Source: Chitinimonas arctica (lineage in GTDB: Bacteria > Pseudomonadota > Gammaproteobacteria > Burkholderiales > Chitinimonadaceae). Taken from it: DNA of 64,000 bases. The translations under genes were made by a program, and so were the position numbers. The stretch spans positions 62,001 to 126,000 of the forward strand of contig NZ_CP041730.1 of the NCBI RefSeq assembly GCF_007431345.1. The letters run 5' to 3'. The notes under the pieces are model-generated. The model made no database searches. It saw nothing but the letters and a program-made list of their open reading frames with translations, and was not told the origin of the DNA. This document shows positions 42,516 to 51,780 of the stretch, one piece after another (the first letter of the stretch is position 1; every line of letters begins with the position of its first letter).

Positions 42516-43172
42516 ATGACCCGTTCTTATAATCTCGACACCAAGGCCGCCGAAAAGGCCGATGCGAAATCCAGCCGCATCCAAACCACGGGCGAGTATA
42601 TCGGCGCTTTCAAATACGCCATTGCGGTCAAATCCAGCCGCACCGGTACCGAAGGTATCGAACTGCATTTCGAGGATACCGATAAGCAAGAGGCACGCAT
42701 TACGCTGTGGACGGCCAAGGCCAGCGGCGAAATGCTCACAGGCAACAACGTGCTGCACGCCATCATGACCTGCCTATCGCTGCGCAGCATCCAGGCCACG
42801 CGACAGACAATCGAGCTGTACGATCACAAGGCCGGCGCCAAGGTGCCGAAGGATGTGGACGCCTATGCCGACCTGGCCAGTAAGCGCATCGGCCTGCTGC
42901 TGCAACTGGCGCCCGAGGAGTACCTCGATAGCCAGCAAGCGATCAAGATCGCCAACAGGCTGGAGCTGTATAGCGTCTTCAATGCCGATACCCGCATGGT
43001 CGCCACCGAGATCCTGAGCCGCTCGGCTAGAGCCGATAAGCTGGAAAAACTGAAGGCATCGCTCAAGGACAAGGCGCTGAAAAAGCTGTCGGTGGGCAAA
43101 AGCAACGCTCCCCAGGCCGGTCCGGCTAGCGGCGGTGGCTTCGAGGATTTTGAAGACGACATCCCATTCTGA
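42516..43172 (+). CDS. SSB-like phage protein with acidic tail
   Basis: A 218-residue protein with a beta-rich centre (IGAFKYAIAVKSSRTGTEGIELHF) and an acidic C-terminus FEDFEDDIPF, as in SSB proteins, where the tail recruits partners. Lies 20 bases after the Sak4-like gene. Probably coats ssDNA for annealing. AAGGAAT precedes the ATG. Confidence 0.72.
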   Translation: MTRSYNLDTKAAEKADAKSSRIQTTGEYIGAFKYAIAVKSSRTGTEGIELHFEDTDKQEARITLWTAKASGEMLTGNNVLHAIMTCLSLRSIQATRQTIELYDHKAGAKVPKDVDAYADLASKRIGLLLQLAPEEYLDSQQAIKIANRLELYSVFNADTRMVATEILSRSARADKLEKLKASLKDKALKKLSVGKSNAPQAGPASGGGFEDFEDDIPF

Positions 43173-43261
43173 CGCCCTATCAAAGACCGAAATCCGTCCG
43201 TAAATCGCCGCTCTGCCTGAAAAGGCCCTCGGCGTAGGCAGATCGGTCATCTCCCTTCACC

Positions 43262-43294
43262 AAGCCCCACAGCCCAAAAAGCTGGGGGCTTTTT
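43262..43294 (+). terminator. Terminator of the recombination operon
   Basis: A long stem (AAGCCCC with GGGGCTT, extended by CAGC/GCTG with one bulged A) is followed by TTTTT on the plus strand. It separates the SSB-like gene from the small genes before integrase. Confidence 0.85.
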
Positions 43295-43343
43295 CCTGCC
43301 CGGACGAGATGGCCGGTGTCGGAACCCTTTAGAAAGCTATCCC

Positions 43344-43580
43344 ATGTTTTTAGACGCCAGCACCTTGTCCGGACAGATGTCGGAAGACGACGCATTGACC
43401 GAATTGCAGTACCACAACGCCAACCTGGCGGTACGCGCCGACATGGCCGAGATCCGATTGAAGGCGCTTCAGCGCGATACCTCTATTGCCATTGCAGCAC
43501 TGCGTCGCATTGCCAAGGCAGATATGGCACCGGTGGCGGTCGTTGCCGCCGATGCGCTTAGCCAAATGGTGACGATTTGA
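43344..43580 (+). CDS. Small helical hypothetical protein
   Basis: A 78-residue, alanine-rich helical protein (RDTSIAIAALRRIAKADM) between the terminator and the winged-helix gene. No family recognised. Its stop lies 12 bases before the next ATG. Confidence 0.6.
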   Translation: MFLDASTLSGQMSEDDALTELQYHNANLAVRADMAEIRLKALQRDTSIAIAALRRIAKADMAPVAVVAADALSQMVTI

Positions 43581-43591
43581 GGGTGCAAGTG

Positions 43592-43843
43592 ATGAGCGCG
43601 GAGAGCAACGCATTGAGCAGAACAAATACCAGGGCGCTTTTGATTATCGCACTTCAAGTCGCTAGCGGCGTGACCGCCAACGATTTGGCCCATGGGCTGC
43701 GCCTCGAAGCAACAGTCGTTCACGAAGCGCTGCAAGCTATGGCTGCAGAGGGAGCAGTTGTCGCTGAGGTATTACCTGGGCAGCAGGCGCGCTACAGCTT
43801 GCGTAAGGGTGTGGAGGATGCAGGTGCAGACGTACACGCTTGA
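43592..43843 (+). CDS. Small winged-helix-like protein
   Basis: About 83 residues with an HTH-like core (VTANDLAHGLRLEATVVHEAL) and a following beta-hairpin-like part (VAEVLPGQQARYSL), the shape of a small winged helix. It overlaps the excisionase-like gene. Probably a regulator of integration genes, by position. Confidence 0.6.
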   Translation: MSAESNALSRTNTRALLIIALQVASGVTANDLAHGLRLEATVVHEALQAMAAEGAVVAEVLPGQQARYSLRKGVEDAGADVHA

Positions 43844-44174
43844 GCAGGCAGCAGCACTGGCGCAATGCCACCCCGAGACCCTACGCAACAAGATCAAAGC
43901 GTCAGAAGCACCCGGTCGCAAGATCGGCCGCGCCTACGTCATTCTAGAGAACGACCTTGCAGCCTACCTCCGTGGCGAGTATGTTCGCCCCGGGCAGGCG
44001 GCGGCACCACAGGAAATTTCAGCATGCCCATCTACACACGCGAAACTGGCGGCCTTTGGTACGTCGATATTATCGGTCCAAGCGGGAAGAGAATTAGACG
44101 CTCTACTGGGACCAAAAACGAAAAGGCCGCGCAGGAGTACCATGATCGCCTCAAAGGCGACCTCTGGCGAGTAA
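43824..44174 (+). CDS. Excisionase-like DNA-binding protein
   Basis: About 116 residues. The N-terminal 60 residues form an AlpA/Xis-type winged helix (TLEQAAALAQCHPETLRNKI, then GRKIGRAYVI and LAAYLRG). GGAGG is 6 bases from the GTG at 43824; an ATG at 43818 lies too close to it. Its C-terminus overlaps integrase by 151 bases in another frame. Probably directs excision with integrase. Confidence 0.72.
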   Translation: MQTYTLEQAAALAQCHPETLRNKIKASEAPGRKIGRAYVILENDLAAYLRGEYVRPGQAAAPQEISACPSTHAKLAAFGTSILSVQAGRELDALLGPKTKRPRRSTMIASKATSGE

Positions 44175-45025
44175 TAAAGCTTGAGGAACGAGTAGTACGA
44201 ACCTTTGACGAAGCAGCCCTGCGCTGGTTAAAGGAACAGGACCACAAACGCAGCATCAAGGGCGACACGCTGAAAATTCGCCGGCTGCGACCGCTCTTTG
44301 AAAAAGTGAAGTTGCACCTCATTACCGCAGATCATTGTAAATCTGCGGTAGATCAGGCTGCACCAGATGCAGTAAACGCCACCAAGAACCGTTATCTGGC
44401 TCTGCTTCGCGCGATATTGCGCAAAGCGGAAAAAGAGTGGCTGTGGATTGAGAAAGCGCCACACTTGACGCTCTACCGCGAAGAAAAGCGCCGAATCCGG
44501 TGGATCAAGCCGGAAGAAGCGCAAACGCTGATACAGCATTTGCCGGAGCATCTAGTACCCATTGTGCGCCTTGCGCTAGCGACTGGCCTTCGCAAGTCGA
44601 ATGTCTATGGAATGCGCTGGGACCAAATCGACATGAGAAGAAACGTCGCATGGATTCATCCCGACGAGGCCAAAGCCGGCCGGGCCATTGGGGTGCCTCT
44701 CAACCAGACGGCAATGGATGCGATCCGATCACAAGTAGGTAAACACAACGAAGTGGTGTTTACCTACAGGGGCAAGCCGATTGCCGGCGCCCACAACGAT
44801 GGGTTCTACAAGGCTTGCGAGCAGGCGGGCATCAGTGACTTCCGATTCCATGATCTGCGTCACACCTGGGCAAGTTGGTTGATCCAGGCTGGTGTGGGAT
44901 TGGCTGAATTGCAGGAGCTGGGAGGGTGGGAGTCGATAGAGATGGTCAGGCGATATGCTCACTTAGCGCCAGACCATTTGCATAAGCACAGCGTGCATAT
45001 CGACAAGCTCATGACACACTTTTGA
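44024..45025 (+). CDS. int: Tyrosine-family phage integrase
   Basis: A 333-residue site-specific recombinase. Catalytic residues R190, K217, H276, R279, W302 and Y311 are all present (TGLRKSN, HDLRHTWASW, GGWESIEMVRRYAHL). AGGAAA precedes the ATG at 44024; upstream frame is rejected because it lies in xis. It ends 88 bases from tRNA-Leu, suggesting that tRNA is the attachment target. Confidence 0.93.
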   Translation: MPIYTRETGGLWYVDIIGPSGKRIRRSTGTKNEKAAQEYHDRLKGDLWRVIKLEERVVRTFDEAALRWLKEQDHKRSIKGDTLKIRRLRPLFEKVKLHLITADHCKSAVDQAAPDAVNATKNRYLALLRAILRKAEKEWLWIEKAPHLTLYREEKRRIRWIKPEEAQTLIQHLPEHLVPIVRLALATGLRKSNVYGMRWDQIDMRRNVAWIHPDEAKAGRAIGVPLNQTAMDAIRSQVGKHNEVVFTYRGKPIAGAHNDGFYKACEQAGISDFRFHDLRHTWASWLIQAGVGLAELQELGGWESIEMVRRYAHLAPDHLHKHSVHIDKLMTHF

Positions 45026-45055
45026 CACACCCCGTGAAACGCAAAGCTTTGGAGA

Positions 45056-45091
45056 ACAAAAAACGGAGTAGCGTGTCAGCGCTACTCCGTT
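45056..45091 (-). terminator. Terminator of tRNA-Leu / integrase junction
   Basis: A perfect 12-bp inverted repeat (AACGGAGTAGCG with CGCTACTCCGTT) with a 6-base loop, followed by TTTTTT on the minus strand. It ends tRNA-Leu transcription 21 bases after the mature 3' end and may also stop integrase transcripts. Confidence 0.88.
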
Positions 45092-45112
45092 GATCTTACA
45101 GCTTTTTATGTC

Positions 45113-45197
45113 TGGTGCCCGGGGTCGGACTCGAACCGACACGCCTTGCGGCGGGGGATTTTGAGTCCCCTACGTCTACCAATTTCATCACCCGGGC
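45113..45197 (-). tRNA. tRNA-Leu (CAA)
   Basis: An 85-base class II tRNA with GCCCGGG/CCCGGGC acceptor pairing and encoded CCA. The anticodon stem GGGGA/TCCCC encloses CTCAAAA, giving anticodon CAA, leucine. A short variable arm (CGCCGCAAGGCGT) and GGTTCGAGTCC T-arm are present. tRNA 3' ends are common integration targets for tyrosine integrases. Confidence 0.95.
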
Positions 45198-45592
45198 TGA
45201 GTGAGGACGCGGATTATGCCGACACTGCTCCTGCTGGTCAATACCCTATTTACCTCAGGCCCGCGCAATTTCTGCACGTGTTTTACGGCACTGGCGATAC
45301 AAGAAAAAATCGCCAGTCAAATCAAATGCATAGCCGGCATGGCTGCCGTCGAGGATTGGTACTTATTGCCAGGTGGCGCACTGAAGTGTCACGTTTCCAC
45401 CTTTTGCAGAGCTTCCTTAGCTTGGAAGGATTGGCCGGCCGGCCCCCTGCCTTCGCCACCTTGGCACAACCTTGGCGGACTTCTATATTGGTTACGCTCG
45501 CTGGTCCGTGTTGCCTTGGCATGGAGAGGCGACGTGCTTGCCATAACGACGACACCTAAATAAAACGCGATGTCTAGCGAAGGAACGGGGAT
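45198..45592. other. Intergenic region right of tRNA-Leu
   Basis: About 395 bases with no supported gene; a 120-codon frame here has no known motif, no proper ribosome binding site and unusual composition. Likely the tRNA promoter region on the minus strand and upstream DNA of the next gene. Confidence 0.5.
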
Positions 45593-46540
45593 ATGAATCT
45601 CAAAAAGAAGCCCAGTAACGCGCCCAAGACCAAGGAGCAGAAGCGGATCGATCTGCTAAAGCGCCACGGTGTCGAGAGTCCGCAAACCCGCAATATGGCA
45701 CGCAATGTGACCATGACGCGAATCGAAAATTTCGATCGTTCCAAGCTGAAGCCGCTACAACCGCAGCAGCGCTATATTTACTCGCCGCACGACGACATCG
45801 GCAATCTGTTCGACAATACCTTGTCGATGACTTCATGGGGGCACGAACGCAATTTGCCCGGTATCAGGCCCGTATTCAAGGACCAGAACCAGCGCAAGGC
45901 TTTTCTGAGCAAAATAGAGCAGGAACTAGCCAACCCAAGCCAATATACGCTTCTGGATCCGCACAGCACCAAGTCGTTGGCGCAATTGAAGAAGTGGTCA
46001 ACCCAGGATGGGGGATTGACGGACTTCAAGTCCATCAGCACCAAGCGCGGTGCGCCGATCGTCTATACGCAAGGTCATGGTCAGCCTGGTGACCTGCGCA
46101 TCAGGAGCAATGCGAACCAATATGTCAGCGCGACCGATGTAGCCCAGCAGCTGCACGACAAGGGCCTGACATCGACCAGCGAGGTGCGCGCGAACTCCTG
46201 CTATAGCGGTACGCAGCATAGGCTATTCAACGATGTACCCGATATCGGGAAGCATTTTGCCGAGCAATCAATAGATAATCGGCATGCGGGCACATGGACG
46301 AATACCTTTGCCGGTTCCATGCAGCAAAAGCTGCAATCGCTTGGGCACCACGGTCGGGTGACCGGCTACGTTGGCCCTACGGGGATCGACCCCGAAACGG
46401 TCAAGACGGTATCGCCCTTCAGCAAGGTCTCCAGCGTGAAGGGGATGAGCGTGGAACTCAAACCGTCTGTTTCGAAGCCTCAGTCCGAGTTCTACAAGCG
46501 GAGCCAGATGCGACGTTTCCAGCCGCTGCAGAACAAATGA
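45593..46540 (+). CDS. Putative caspase-fold (clan CD) protein, HG/C dyad
   Basis: A 315-residue soluble protein with basic ends. Two strands each lead to a candidate catalytic residue: IVYTQGHG (H162) and VRANSCYSG (C203). This is the clan CD pattern (C80/caspase-like peptidases), in which the His sits in HG and the Cys follows a hydrophobic strand. No secretion signal is visible, so it could be an injected effector domain or cytoplasmic. Lies just outside the prophage. Fold and function are inferred from the dyad only. Confidence 0.6.
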   Translation: MNLKKKPSNAPKTKEQKRIDLLKRHGVESPQTRNMARNVTMTRIENFDRSKLKPLQPQQRYIYSPHDDIGNLFDNTLSMTSWGHERNLPGIRPVFKDQNQRKAFLSKIEQELANPSQYTLLDPHSTKSLAQLKKWSTQDGGLTDFKSISTKRGAPIVYTQGHGQPGDLRIRSNANQYVSATDVAQQLHDKGLTSTSEVRANSCYSGTQHRLFNDVPDIGKHFAEQSIDNRHAGTWTNTFAGSMQQKLQSLGHHGRVTGYVGPTGIDPETVKTVSPFSKVSSVKGMSVELKPSVSKPQSEFYKRSQMRRFQPLQNK

Positions 46541-46610
46541 AGCGATGCGCTTCCCGGCGCCCGGTGCCGACTGTGATGACGCGCTTAGCTTGGGAGGATT
46601 GCCACCCGTG

Positions 46611-47006
46611 CTACGCCAGCTTCGCGATCTCGCCAATAATCTCCAGCCGCCTACGTGCCAGAAACTGCTCGAATCCCAGCAACCACTTCTGGCAGTGAGT
46701 ATTCGTCGCCGGCCAATCGGTAAACCGAAGCACGAGAGCCGGTCCATTGATCGACACTCGGCCGTCATTGCTCAGCAGTTCGGAGTCCAGCGCGATGCGG
46801 CCATGCTTGACCTTGAGATCCACCTTGATGGCCAGCGCGTTACCGCTTTCGCGATGGGTAAAAGACAAATTGGCTCGTAAGGACGATGTTTCCTTATAGG
46901 TCGCGGACTGCTCGGACCTCACACCTTCGCTTATCGGCATACCGCTCAGGAATTGGTCAAAAACACGGGTCAAACTCGGTAAAAAAAACGCTGACTCTTT
47001 CAACAT
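46611..47006 (-). CDS. Hypothetical protein facing the caspase-like gene
   Basis: About 131 residues with N-terminus MLKESAFFLPSLTRVFDQFL, no membrane segment. It converges on the caspase-fold gene with 70 bases between stops. A small adjacent gene is a usual place for an immunity protein, but opposite orientation weakens that. Family unknown; the open frame to 47072 has no good start signal. Confidence 0.5.
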   Translation of the reverse strand: MLKESAFFLPSLTRVFDQFLSGMPISEGVRSEQSATYKETSSLRANLSFTHRESGNALAIKVDLKVKHGRIALDSELLSNDGRVSINGPALVLRFTDWPATNTHCQKWLLGFEQFLARRRLEIIGEIAKLA

Positions 47007-47759
47007 GAACAATCTCACTCGTACTGCCAAATATTCAAAAAACTCCCGCAAATCCATCGCCAAGGGGAGCAAGGTCTACGGAGAAGGATGAGCCATGCCG
47101 GCTGGCCCAAGGTGCCGGGCACGCCGGTCGCATGCCGCTTCCACCACATTTGATCGGGAGGGATACCAACGAGGGCAAGCACAGGACGACTTCGCACCAG
47201 CAAGCGCTGCGGCGGTGGAGCGAAGATGGCAAGGGCGCGGATTATAGCGCAGCAACAAGCTCGTATGTACTTATTTATAAAGAACATTCCAAGCACCCGC
47301 CAAGCTGGCTGGCAAGCCATGGCCCCCCGGTTGATGCGGCAGCAAAGAGTTGGGTCAGGATCAGCCGCGCAAGCGAGCCCCCAGGCTGCTTAGCGTACCG
47401 GCAGCCCCGCGCCTTGGCGGCAAGGAACGGCGAACCGATAGCGGGGATTCGCATGAAGCAGCGTCCGATCCTGGCATTTATACCGGCCGGCATGGCTGCG
47501 CTCGAAGCAGTCTTTGGCGTCGCGAGGTGCTTAAACACCGTCAGTGGGCGCTTTGCGGCCCAGCTGGCCGGAGCGGCAGCCTTCACCGGCCGCAAGCCGC
47601 GCGGGCTCGAGGGTTCGCAATCATATTTTTGCCGCTCAACCTTAAGTTATCATGCGGAAAAATCGTCAAGCAGCGCGAAATCAGCCTAGTTCATGGTCGC
47701 GTTACCGGGTCGGCCCCATGTTTTCAATGGCCGAATGAATCACCTTTCATGGAATATAT
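47007..47759. other. Intergenic region, no supported gene
   Basis: About 750 bases. Frames here read as unrelated to any family and the composition looks non-coding or degenerate. AT-rich sequence before 47760 may hold the promoter of the lipoprotein gene. Confidence 0.45.
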
Positions 47760-49244
47760 ATGCGTCTGAGATTTGTTTCGGCATGTTTGATAGCTATCAC
47801 AATGTTGGTCGGTTGCGGTGGAGAAGGCGACGCCAAGGCACCACCTGAGGCAGCCAGTCAGATAGCGATTTCTAGCCAGTCTTCCGTCGCGGTAGAACCA
47901 GAGAATGGTTGGTGGTGGAATCCGGCAGAGGGCGGACGCGGCTTCGCCATAGAGCGGCAAGGCAATCAGATTTTTCTCGCTGCTTTCCTTTACGAAACCA
48001 ATGGATTGGCGACCTGGTATACGTCCACTCTGAATCGTCAGGCCGACGGCTCCTATGCAGGTGCGATGCTGCGTTATTCAGGCGGGCAAACATTGCTCGG
48101 CCCTTATAAGTCGCCTGCGGGAGCGACCACGCCTGCCAATATCACACTGACTTTCAATACAAGCAGCAAGGGTGCCTTGCTGGTCACATCAGCCGATAGC
48201 GGACTGAATCGCAATATTACGCTTGAGCGTTTTCCTATTTCCACGCCTGCTTTTACCGGTTCGAATGGTAATTTCGAAAGCGGCTGGTGGTGGAACGAAG
48301 CGGAAGGCGGGCGCGGCTACTTTATCGAAGTTCAAGGTGCCACTGCCTTTATCGGTAGTTTTATGTACGACGGTTCAGGCCAGCCGGTCTGGTATGTCAG
48401 CACCGCCAGTTTGCAAAACGCGCAGACCCTGAGCGGATCACTGCTTCAGTATGCCAATGGCCAGTCCTTGATGGGTGATTTCAAGGCGGCGGCACCGATC
48501 GCTGGCAGCATCGGCACTATGGGCTTTAGTTTTACCACACGCAATACGGCCAATCTGCTGCTCCCAAATGGTGCTAACGTTCCATTAAAGCGCTTCAATT
48601 TCAACCCCACCTCACCGACAGTGGAGGCCAGTCTTAGCAATTGCTTTAAAGTAAATAGCAACGTAGTTAAATATCACCTGGGCGCAGCCGGCCCCGATGG
48701 CAAAGCACATCCTACCCATCGCCTGGAGAATATTCCACTATCAGGGTTTGGCCAAACCGGAGCATACCGCATAAATATGTATGCCGCCGGCACGAGCGAT
48801 CCCATGACGACAGGAGATCAAGAGCTGATGCTCAACGGTCTAAAGCCGTTGGTAATGATATCAGGCACTGCCGCGAGCCTTCAAACTACCGTAACAACCA
48901 CCGCCGGCCATATGCCATTTGATTTGAGCTTGAACCAGGAGCGCACTTATACCCTGCAGCAACGCGCGAAAACCACCGTGGGTGGGCAGGCACTGCCGGA
49001 GTCGACAACGACGCAAATCATGAGTGCGACATTATTGGGAATCGGACCGCTGCAAACATTCGCGAAACATTTTCCGCTTACTTGCAAGATAAAAGAGCGC
49101 GTCATATCCCCTGACACTGGCGGAACCTATAACATCCTATGGTACGCCCAGGGTTATGGTGTAGTTCGCTGGGAAATCTATACCGCTCAAGCAGACGATG
49201 CTATGAGCCTTGAACTGGTTTCCGTAGAGGCCGCACCCAACTAA
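47760..49244 (+). CDS. Repeat-containing surface lipoprotein
   Basis: A 494-residue protein with a lipoprotein signal (lipobox MLVGC19GGEGD). Two copies of a module beginning GWWWNPAEGGRGFAIE and GWWWNEAEGGRGYFIE (about residues 49 and 176) each contain an aromatic-rich beta core (FLYETNG..TWYTS). A third region is different and beta-rich. Such W-rich repeats occur in betaproteobacterial secreted proteins of unknown role; carbohydrate contact is possible. Confidence 0.7.
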   Translation: MRLRFVSACLIAITMLVGCGGEGDAKAPPEAASQIAISSQSSVAVEPENGWWWNPAEGGRGFAIERQGNQIFLAAFLYETNGLATWYTSTLNRQADGSYAGAMLRYSGGQTLLGPYKSPAGATTPANITLTFNTSSKGALLVTSADSGLNRNITLERFPISTPAFTGSNGNFESGWWWNEAEGGRGYFIEVQGATAFIGSFMYDGSGQPVWYVSTASLQNAQTLSGSLLQYANGQSLMGDFKAAAPIAGSIGTMGFSFTTRNTANLLLPNGANVPLKRFNFNPTSPTVEASLSNCFKVNSNVVKYHLGAAGPDGKAHPTHRLENIPLSGFGQTGAYRINMYAAGTSDPMTTGDQELMLNGLKPLVMISGTAASLQTTVTTTAGHMPFDLSLNQERTYTLQQRAKTTVGGQALPESTTTQIMSATLLGIGPLQTFAKHFPLTCKIKERVISPDTGGTYNILWYAQGYGVVRWEIYTAQADDAMSLELVSVEAAPN

Positions 49245-49344
49245 CTTGTTCCGGCGTAGTTGACTACGCTCTGGATTCCTTCCGTCGCTGACAGCTCCGG
49301 CTGCCAGCGACCTTCAACCTTGGACAATGCTCACTGGAGCAACG

Positions 49345-50133
49345 ATGACCACTGAGGCATACCAATACCTAAGGCAGCGAGGATTTCAGTTAGCGGGAGG
49401 CGTTAGTGACCTCAGCCAGCGGGCGAGTGTTTATCATCATATGTATGCGGACTCTGGAGGTAGAAATATCTTCCCACTTATCGCCGCACACGGAGCCCTT
49501 TGGGCTGCCGGATATTTTAAGAAGGGCTTGCTGGCTGGAAAAATTCTTTCATGCCGCCACATATTCAATAAAAAATTCCGGCAAGAACTACTGGAATCGC
49601 TCGATATATTTGCAAATAAATTCCGAGATATCAACAGAAGGGTTTGCGCCGAATCCTATGCAATATATTACTACACGAAAATTTATGGCCGGACTGAGGT
49701 GATTGAGTCGGCAATAGGAAAAGGCTTTGCGGATACCCTATGTCAAAGCCATGAATCATCCATGCTAGGAACAGCGTTCAACAAGCATAGCCGGTCAACG
49801 CTATTTTCTGCTTTCTTTAGCTGGGAACAAGAAAACATTGTGGCCCCATCGGTTACCGCAGCCTACAATGAATTCAATTGGAAAACAGTCAAGAAACTCG
49901 CCCTAAAGCCCAAAGTTGAGTTTTCTTACTTTGGCACAAGAAATCCGTTGCAGTTCATCGATTTTTCCAACAAGGATGAGCGAATAATTCGCGGCCTCCA
50001 AGCTTATGAGCGAGCAGAGGAAATTGGCCTTGATCGCGTGGAAAATGCACTCGCCTCATACAAGGTAATGCCCGAGGCATTTATCTTAAATCCAGGTAAG
50101 TATTTTAGCGACCTGGAAATTTCAATTACCTAG
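49345..50133 (+). CDS. Hypothetical protein of unknown family
   Basis: About 262 residues, starting MTTEAYQYLRQRGFQ, with helical central part (FANKFRDINRRVCAESYAIYY) and a late block WEQENIVAPSV. No signal peptide. It is AT-richer than host genes. The protein looks folded and complete, but I recognise no family; the start at 49345 follows GGAGCAACG, upstream ATG at 49327 is less likely. Confidence 0.6.
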   Translation: MTTEAYQYLRQRGFQLAGGVSDLSQRASVYHHMYADSGGRNIFPLIAAHGALWAAGYFKKGLLAGKILSCRHIFNKKFRQELLESLDIFANKFRDINRRVCAESYAIYYYTKIYGRTEVIESAIGKGFADTLCQSHESSMLGTAFNKHSRSTLFSAFFSWEQENIVAPSVTAAYNEFNWKTVKKLALKPKVEFSYFGTRNPLQFIDFSNKDERIIRGLQAYERAEEIGLDRVENALASYKVMPEAFILNPGKYFSDLEISIT

Positions 50134-50543
50134 CCTTTCGGGCAATCCGACTACCCCTCGCCTCGCCGCTCAGCAGCCCGTACAGCCTACATTGTCGGTC
50201 CAAACACCATAACTCGCGTAGAGAAGTGATAGCAGCCGACTCCAACCGGCGTCGCGATGGCAAAACGTCCAGCGCGGACGTGCCCTATGGAGGATGTTGC
50301 CGTGCTAAGCATCTCGCCTGCCCCTGCTTTCGCCCAAGTACCAGCAGTACCGACTGGTGCGCTTACCAAGCAGGCGCACTCAGACCTGTTTGTCTTGAAG
50401 AACTGCACTACCGACAACTGCAATATTTTCAACAGGCCGAGGCACACTGGCAGGCGGAGCGTTTCGACGAAGCCTGGACGGCCTACGCACAAGCGTATGC
50501 CATCCGGCCCGATGATGAACCCCAATCCCCCTAGCAGCGTGTC
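50134..50543. other. Gap with possible gene remnant
   Basis: No complete gene is supported. One plus-strand frame ending about 50534 carries QYFQQAEAHWQAERFDEAW and AYAIRPDDE, which looks like the tail of a TPR-type protein without its start, possibly a remnant. Confidence 0.4.
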
Positions 50544-51059
50544 TTATCCGGCGAGCGCAATAAACTCCGCCAGATTGGGACGGTAGGGCACAATCTGCAC
50601 CGTGGGATTTTGCATTTTTTGTTTGTAGCGAGATTCATTTGTCCACATGGCAATCTGGCTACGCAAAACCCAAAAACCGCAGGGTACGGCCATGCCTGCC
50701 ACCATGACGGCCAATCCCACGGCGTCTCCCCAGGAGCGGTGCAGGCCAACGGCGACTATCGGTAGGGAAGCGGCGCCAGCGAGCAGGCAGGCGGCGGTAC
50801 AGCCGGCCGAGACTAACATCATCCCTCGGTAAAAATTGACGTGGTACTTGAGGGCTTTCAGTTCGTTCTTTGTTGCCGATGCCAAGGCAGACTCCCGGGT
50901 TAATAGCGGCACGCGCTCCGTGCTATTGGGTGGGCTGAGCATACGGGCGGCGGACTGGGCATTTGTCGCGCTGCTATCGTTGACGGGCTCGGAGATGTTG
51001 ATCGAAACATGGCTTGGTGGAAGAGTAGGAACAAGAGGAGTATGGTCGAGACGAAACAT
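50544..51059 (-). CDS. Two-TM membrane protein of unknown function
   Basis: About 171 residues: a polar, disordered N-terminal 80 residues, then two hydrophobic helices (MLVSAGCTAACLLAGAASL and AVGLAVMVAGMAVPCGFWV) and a short basic tail. The start at 51059 (MFRLDHTPLV) is the first with a plausible protein-like N-terminus. No family recognised; topology resembles some effector or stress proteins only loosely. Confidence 0.5.
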   Translation of the reverse strand: MFRLDHTPLVPTLPPSHVSINISEPVNDSSATNAQSAARMLSPPNSTERVPLLTRESALASATKNELKALKYHVNFYRGMMLVSAGCTAACLLAGAASLPIVAVGLHRSWGDAVGLAVMVAGMAVPCGFWVLRSQIAMWTNESRYKQKMQNPTVQIVPYRPNLAEFIALAG

Positions 51060-51278
51060 GGTGGCTGCCTTCGCAATGAATTGTTGTGAAAATCGCGTGA
51101 GTCCATGGCAACGCCCCTTATTGCTTCCTCCGCGCATGCCAAATAGCAAGCACCGCTCGGCGAAATTGCCTTGCGGCATGATGCTTGCTAATTCCGACGG
51201 ATAAAACGCCAAATCAGCGGTGGCAGCTTTCGAAATACGCTTGCCGATTTATGTTTTTCGATGCGCTCCGCAGGGTGC

Positions 51279-51749
51279 TTAGTGCAGGAACCATAGCATC
51301 AGGCCGACCAGCCATAAAATCAGCGGGGCAAGGAAAGGCAGATAGGTGAATTTATTCGCACCGCGCATTAACACGCTTTTCGCGGGTTTTTCCGGATGGT
51401 GGTAAACCGTGACGGTTGAATCCAACGCGAACTTGCTGACGATGGCGCGGGCAGTCGAAATTGGCACCGTCCCACCAAAAAAGACACGATAGCCTTCGTA
51501 ACTGCTGCCGTTGACCTCATAGCGATAGCGCACTTCCCAATCCCATCGAGTCGGCTTGGATATATAGCGTGTCACTTTGGACCTGACTACTTTGCCCCGC
51601 ACAGCAGGCCAGGCCAAACTCCGGCGTGCACAATACAGTTCGTATAGCCCCCACGCCGCCATCGCACATCCAGTAGCCAGAAGGAAGAGGCTAGCGCCTT
51701 GAAGCACGGCAAGTTGCTGCCAATGTGCACCTGTCGGTACCGCTGTCAT
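51279..51749 (-). CDS. DUF3592 family membrane protein
   Basis: A 156-residue protein with an N-terminal membrane helix, a small beta domain (WEVRYRYEVNGSSYEGYRV, then VTVYHHPEKPAKSVL) and a C-terminal helix. This helix-beta-helix shape with the HPEKP motif is characteristic of DUF3592. Function unknown. Confidence 0.78.
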   Translation of the reverse strand: MTAVPTGAHWQQLAVLQGASLFLLATGCAMAAWGLYELYCARRSLAWPAVRGKVVRSKVTRYISKPTRWDWEVRYRYEVNGSSYEGYRVFFGGTVPISTARAIVSKFALDSTVTVYHHPEKPAKSVLMRGANKFTYLPFLAPLILWLVGLMLWFLH

Positions 51750-51780
51750 GTCGTCTACCGCCGTTTTCTCTCAAGGATAT

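Larger units (their letters stand above)
3384..45112. mobile_element. Temperate prophage, lambda-type head with P2-type contractile tail
   Basis: A continuous set of phage modules runs from the spanin genes at the left to a tyrosine integrase at the right, next to tRNA-Leu. Packaging, head, tail, lysis, replication, repressor/Cro, recombination and integrase genes are all present and mostly intact, so the element could be inducible. The left limit is set only by the last recognisable phage gene. I found no second copy of the tRNA 3' end in 2.7-3.4 kb, so exact att sites are not assigned. Confidence 0.9.

Noticed and set aside
45201..45563. 120-codon plus-strand frame right of tRNA-Leu
   Set aside because: It overlaps the expected tRNA promoter region and lacks a start signal and motif.
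47132..47689. 185-codon plus-strand frame
   Set aside because: No ribosome binding site, no recognisable domain and low-complexity composition; treated as non-coding or decayed DNA.
50226..50534. Complete TPR protein
   Set aside because: Only the last 45 residues look protein-like; recorded as a possible remnant.
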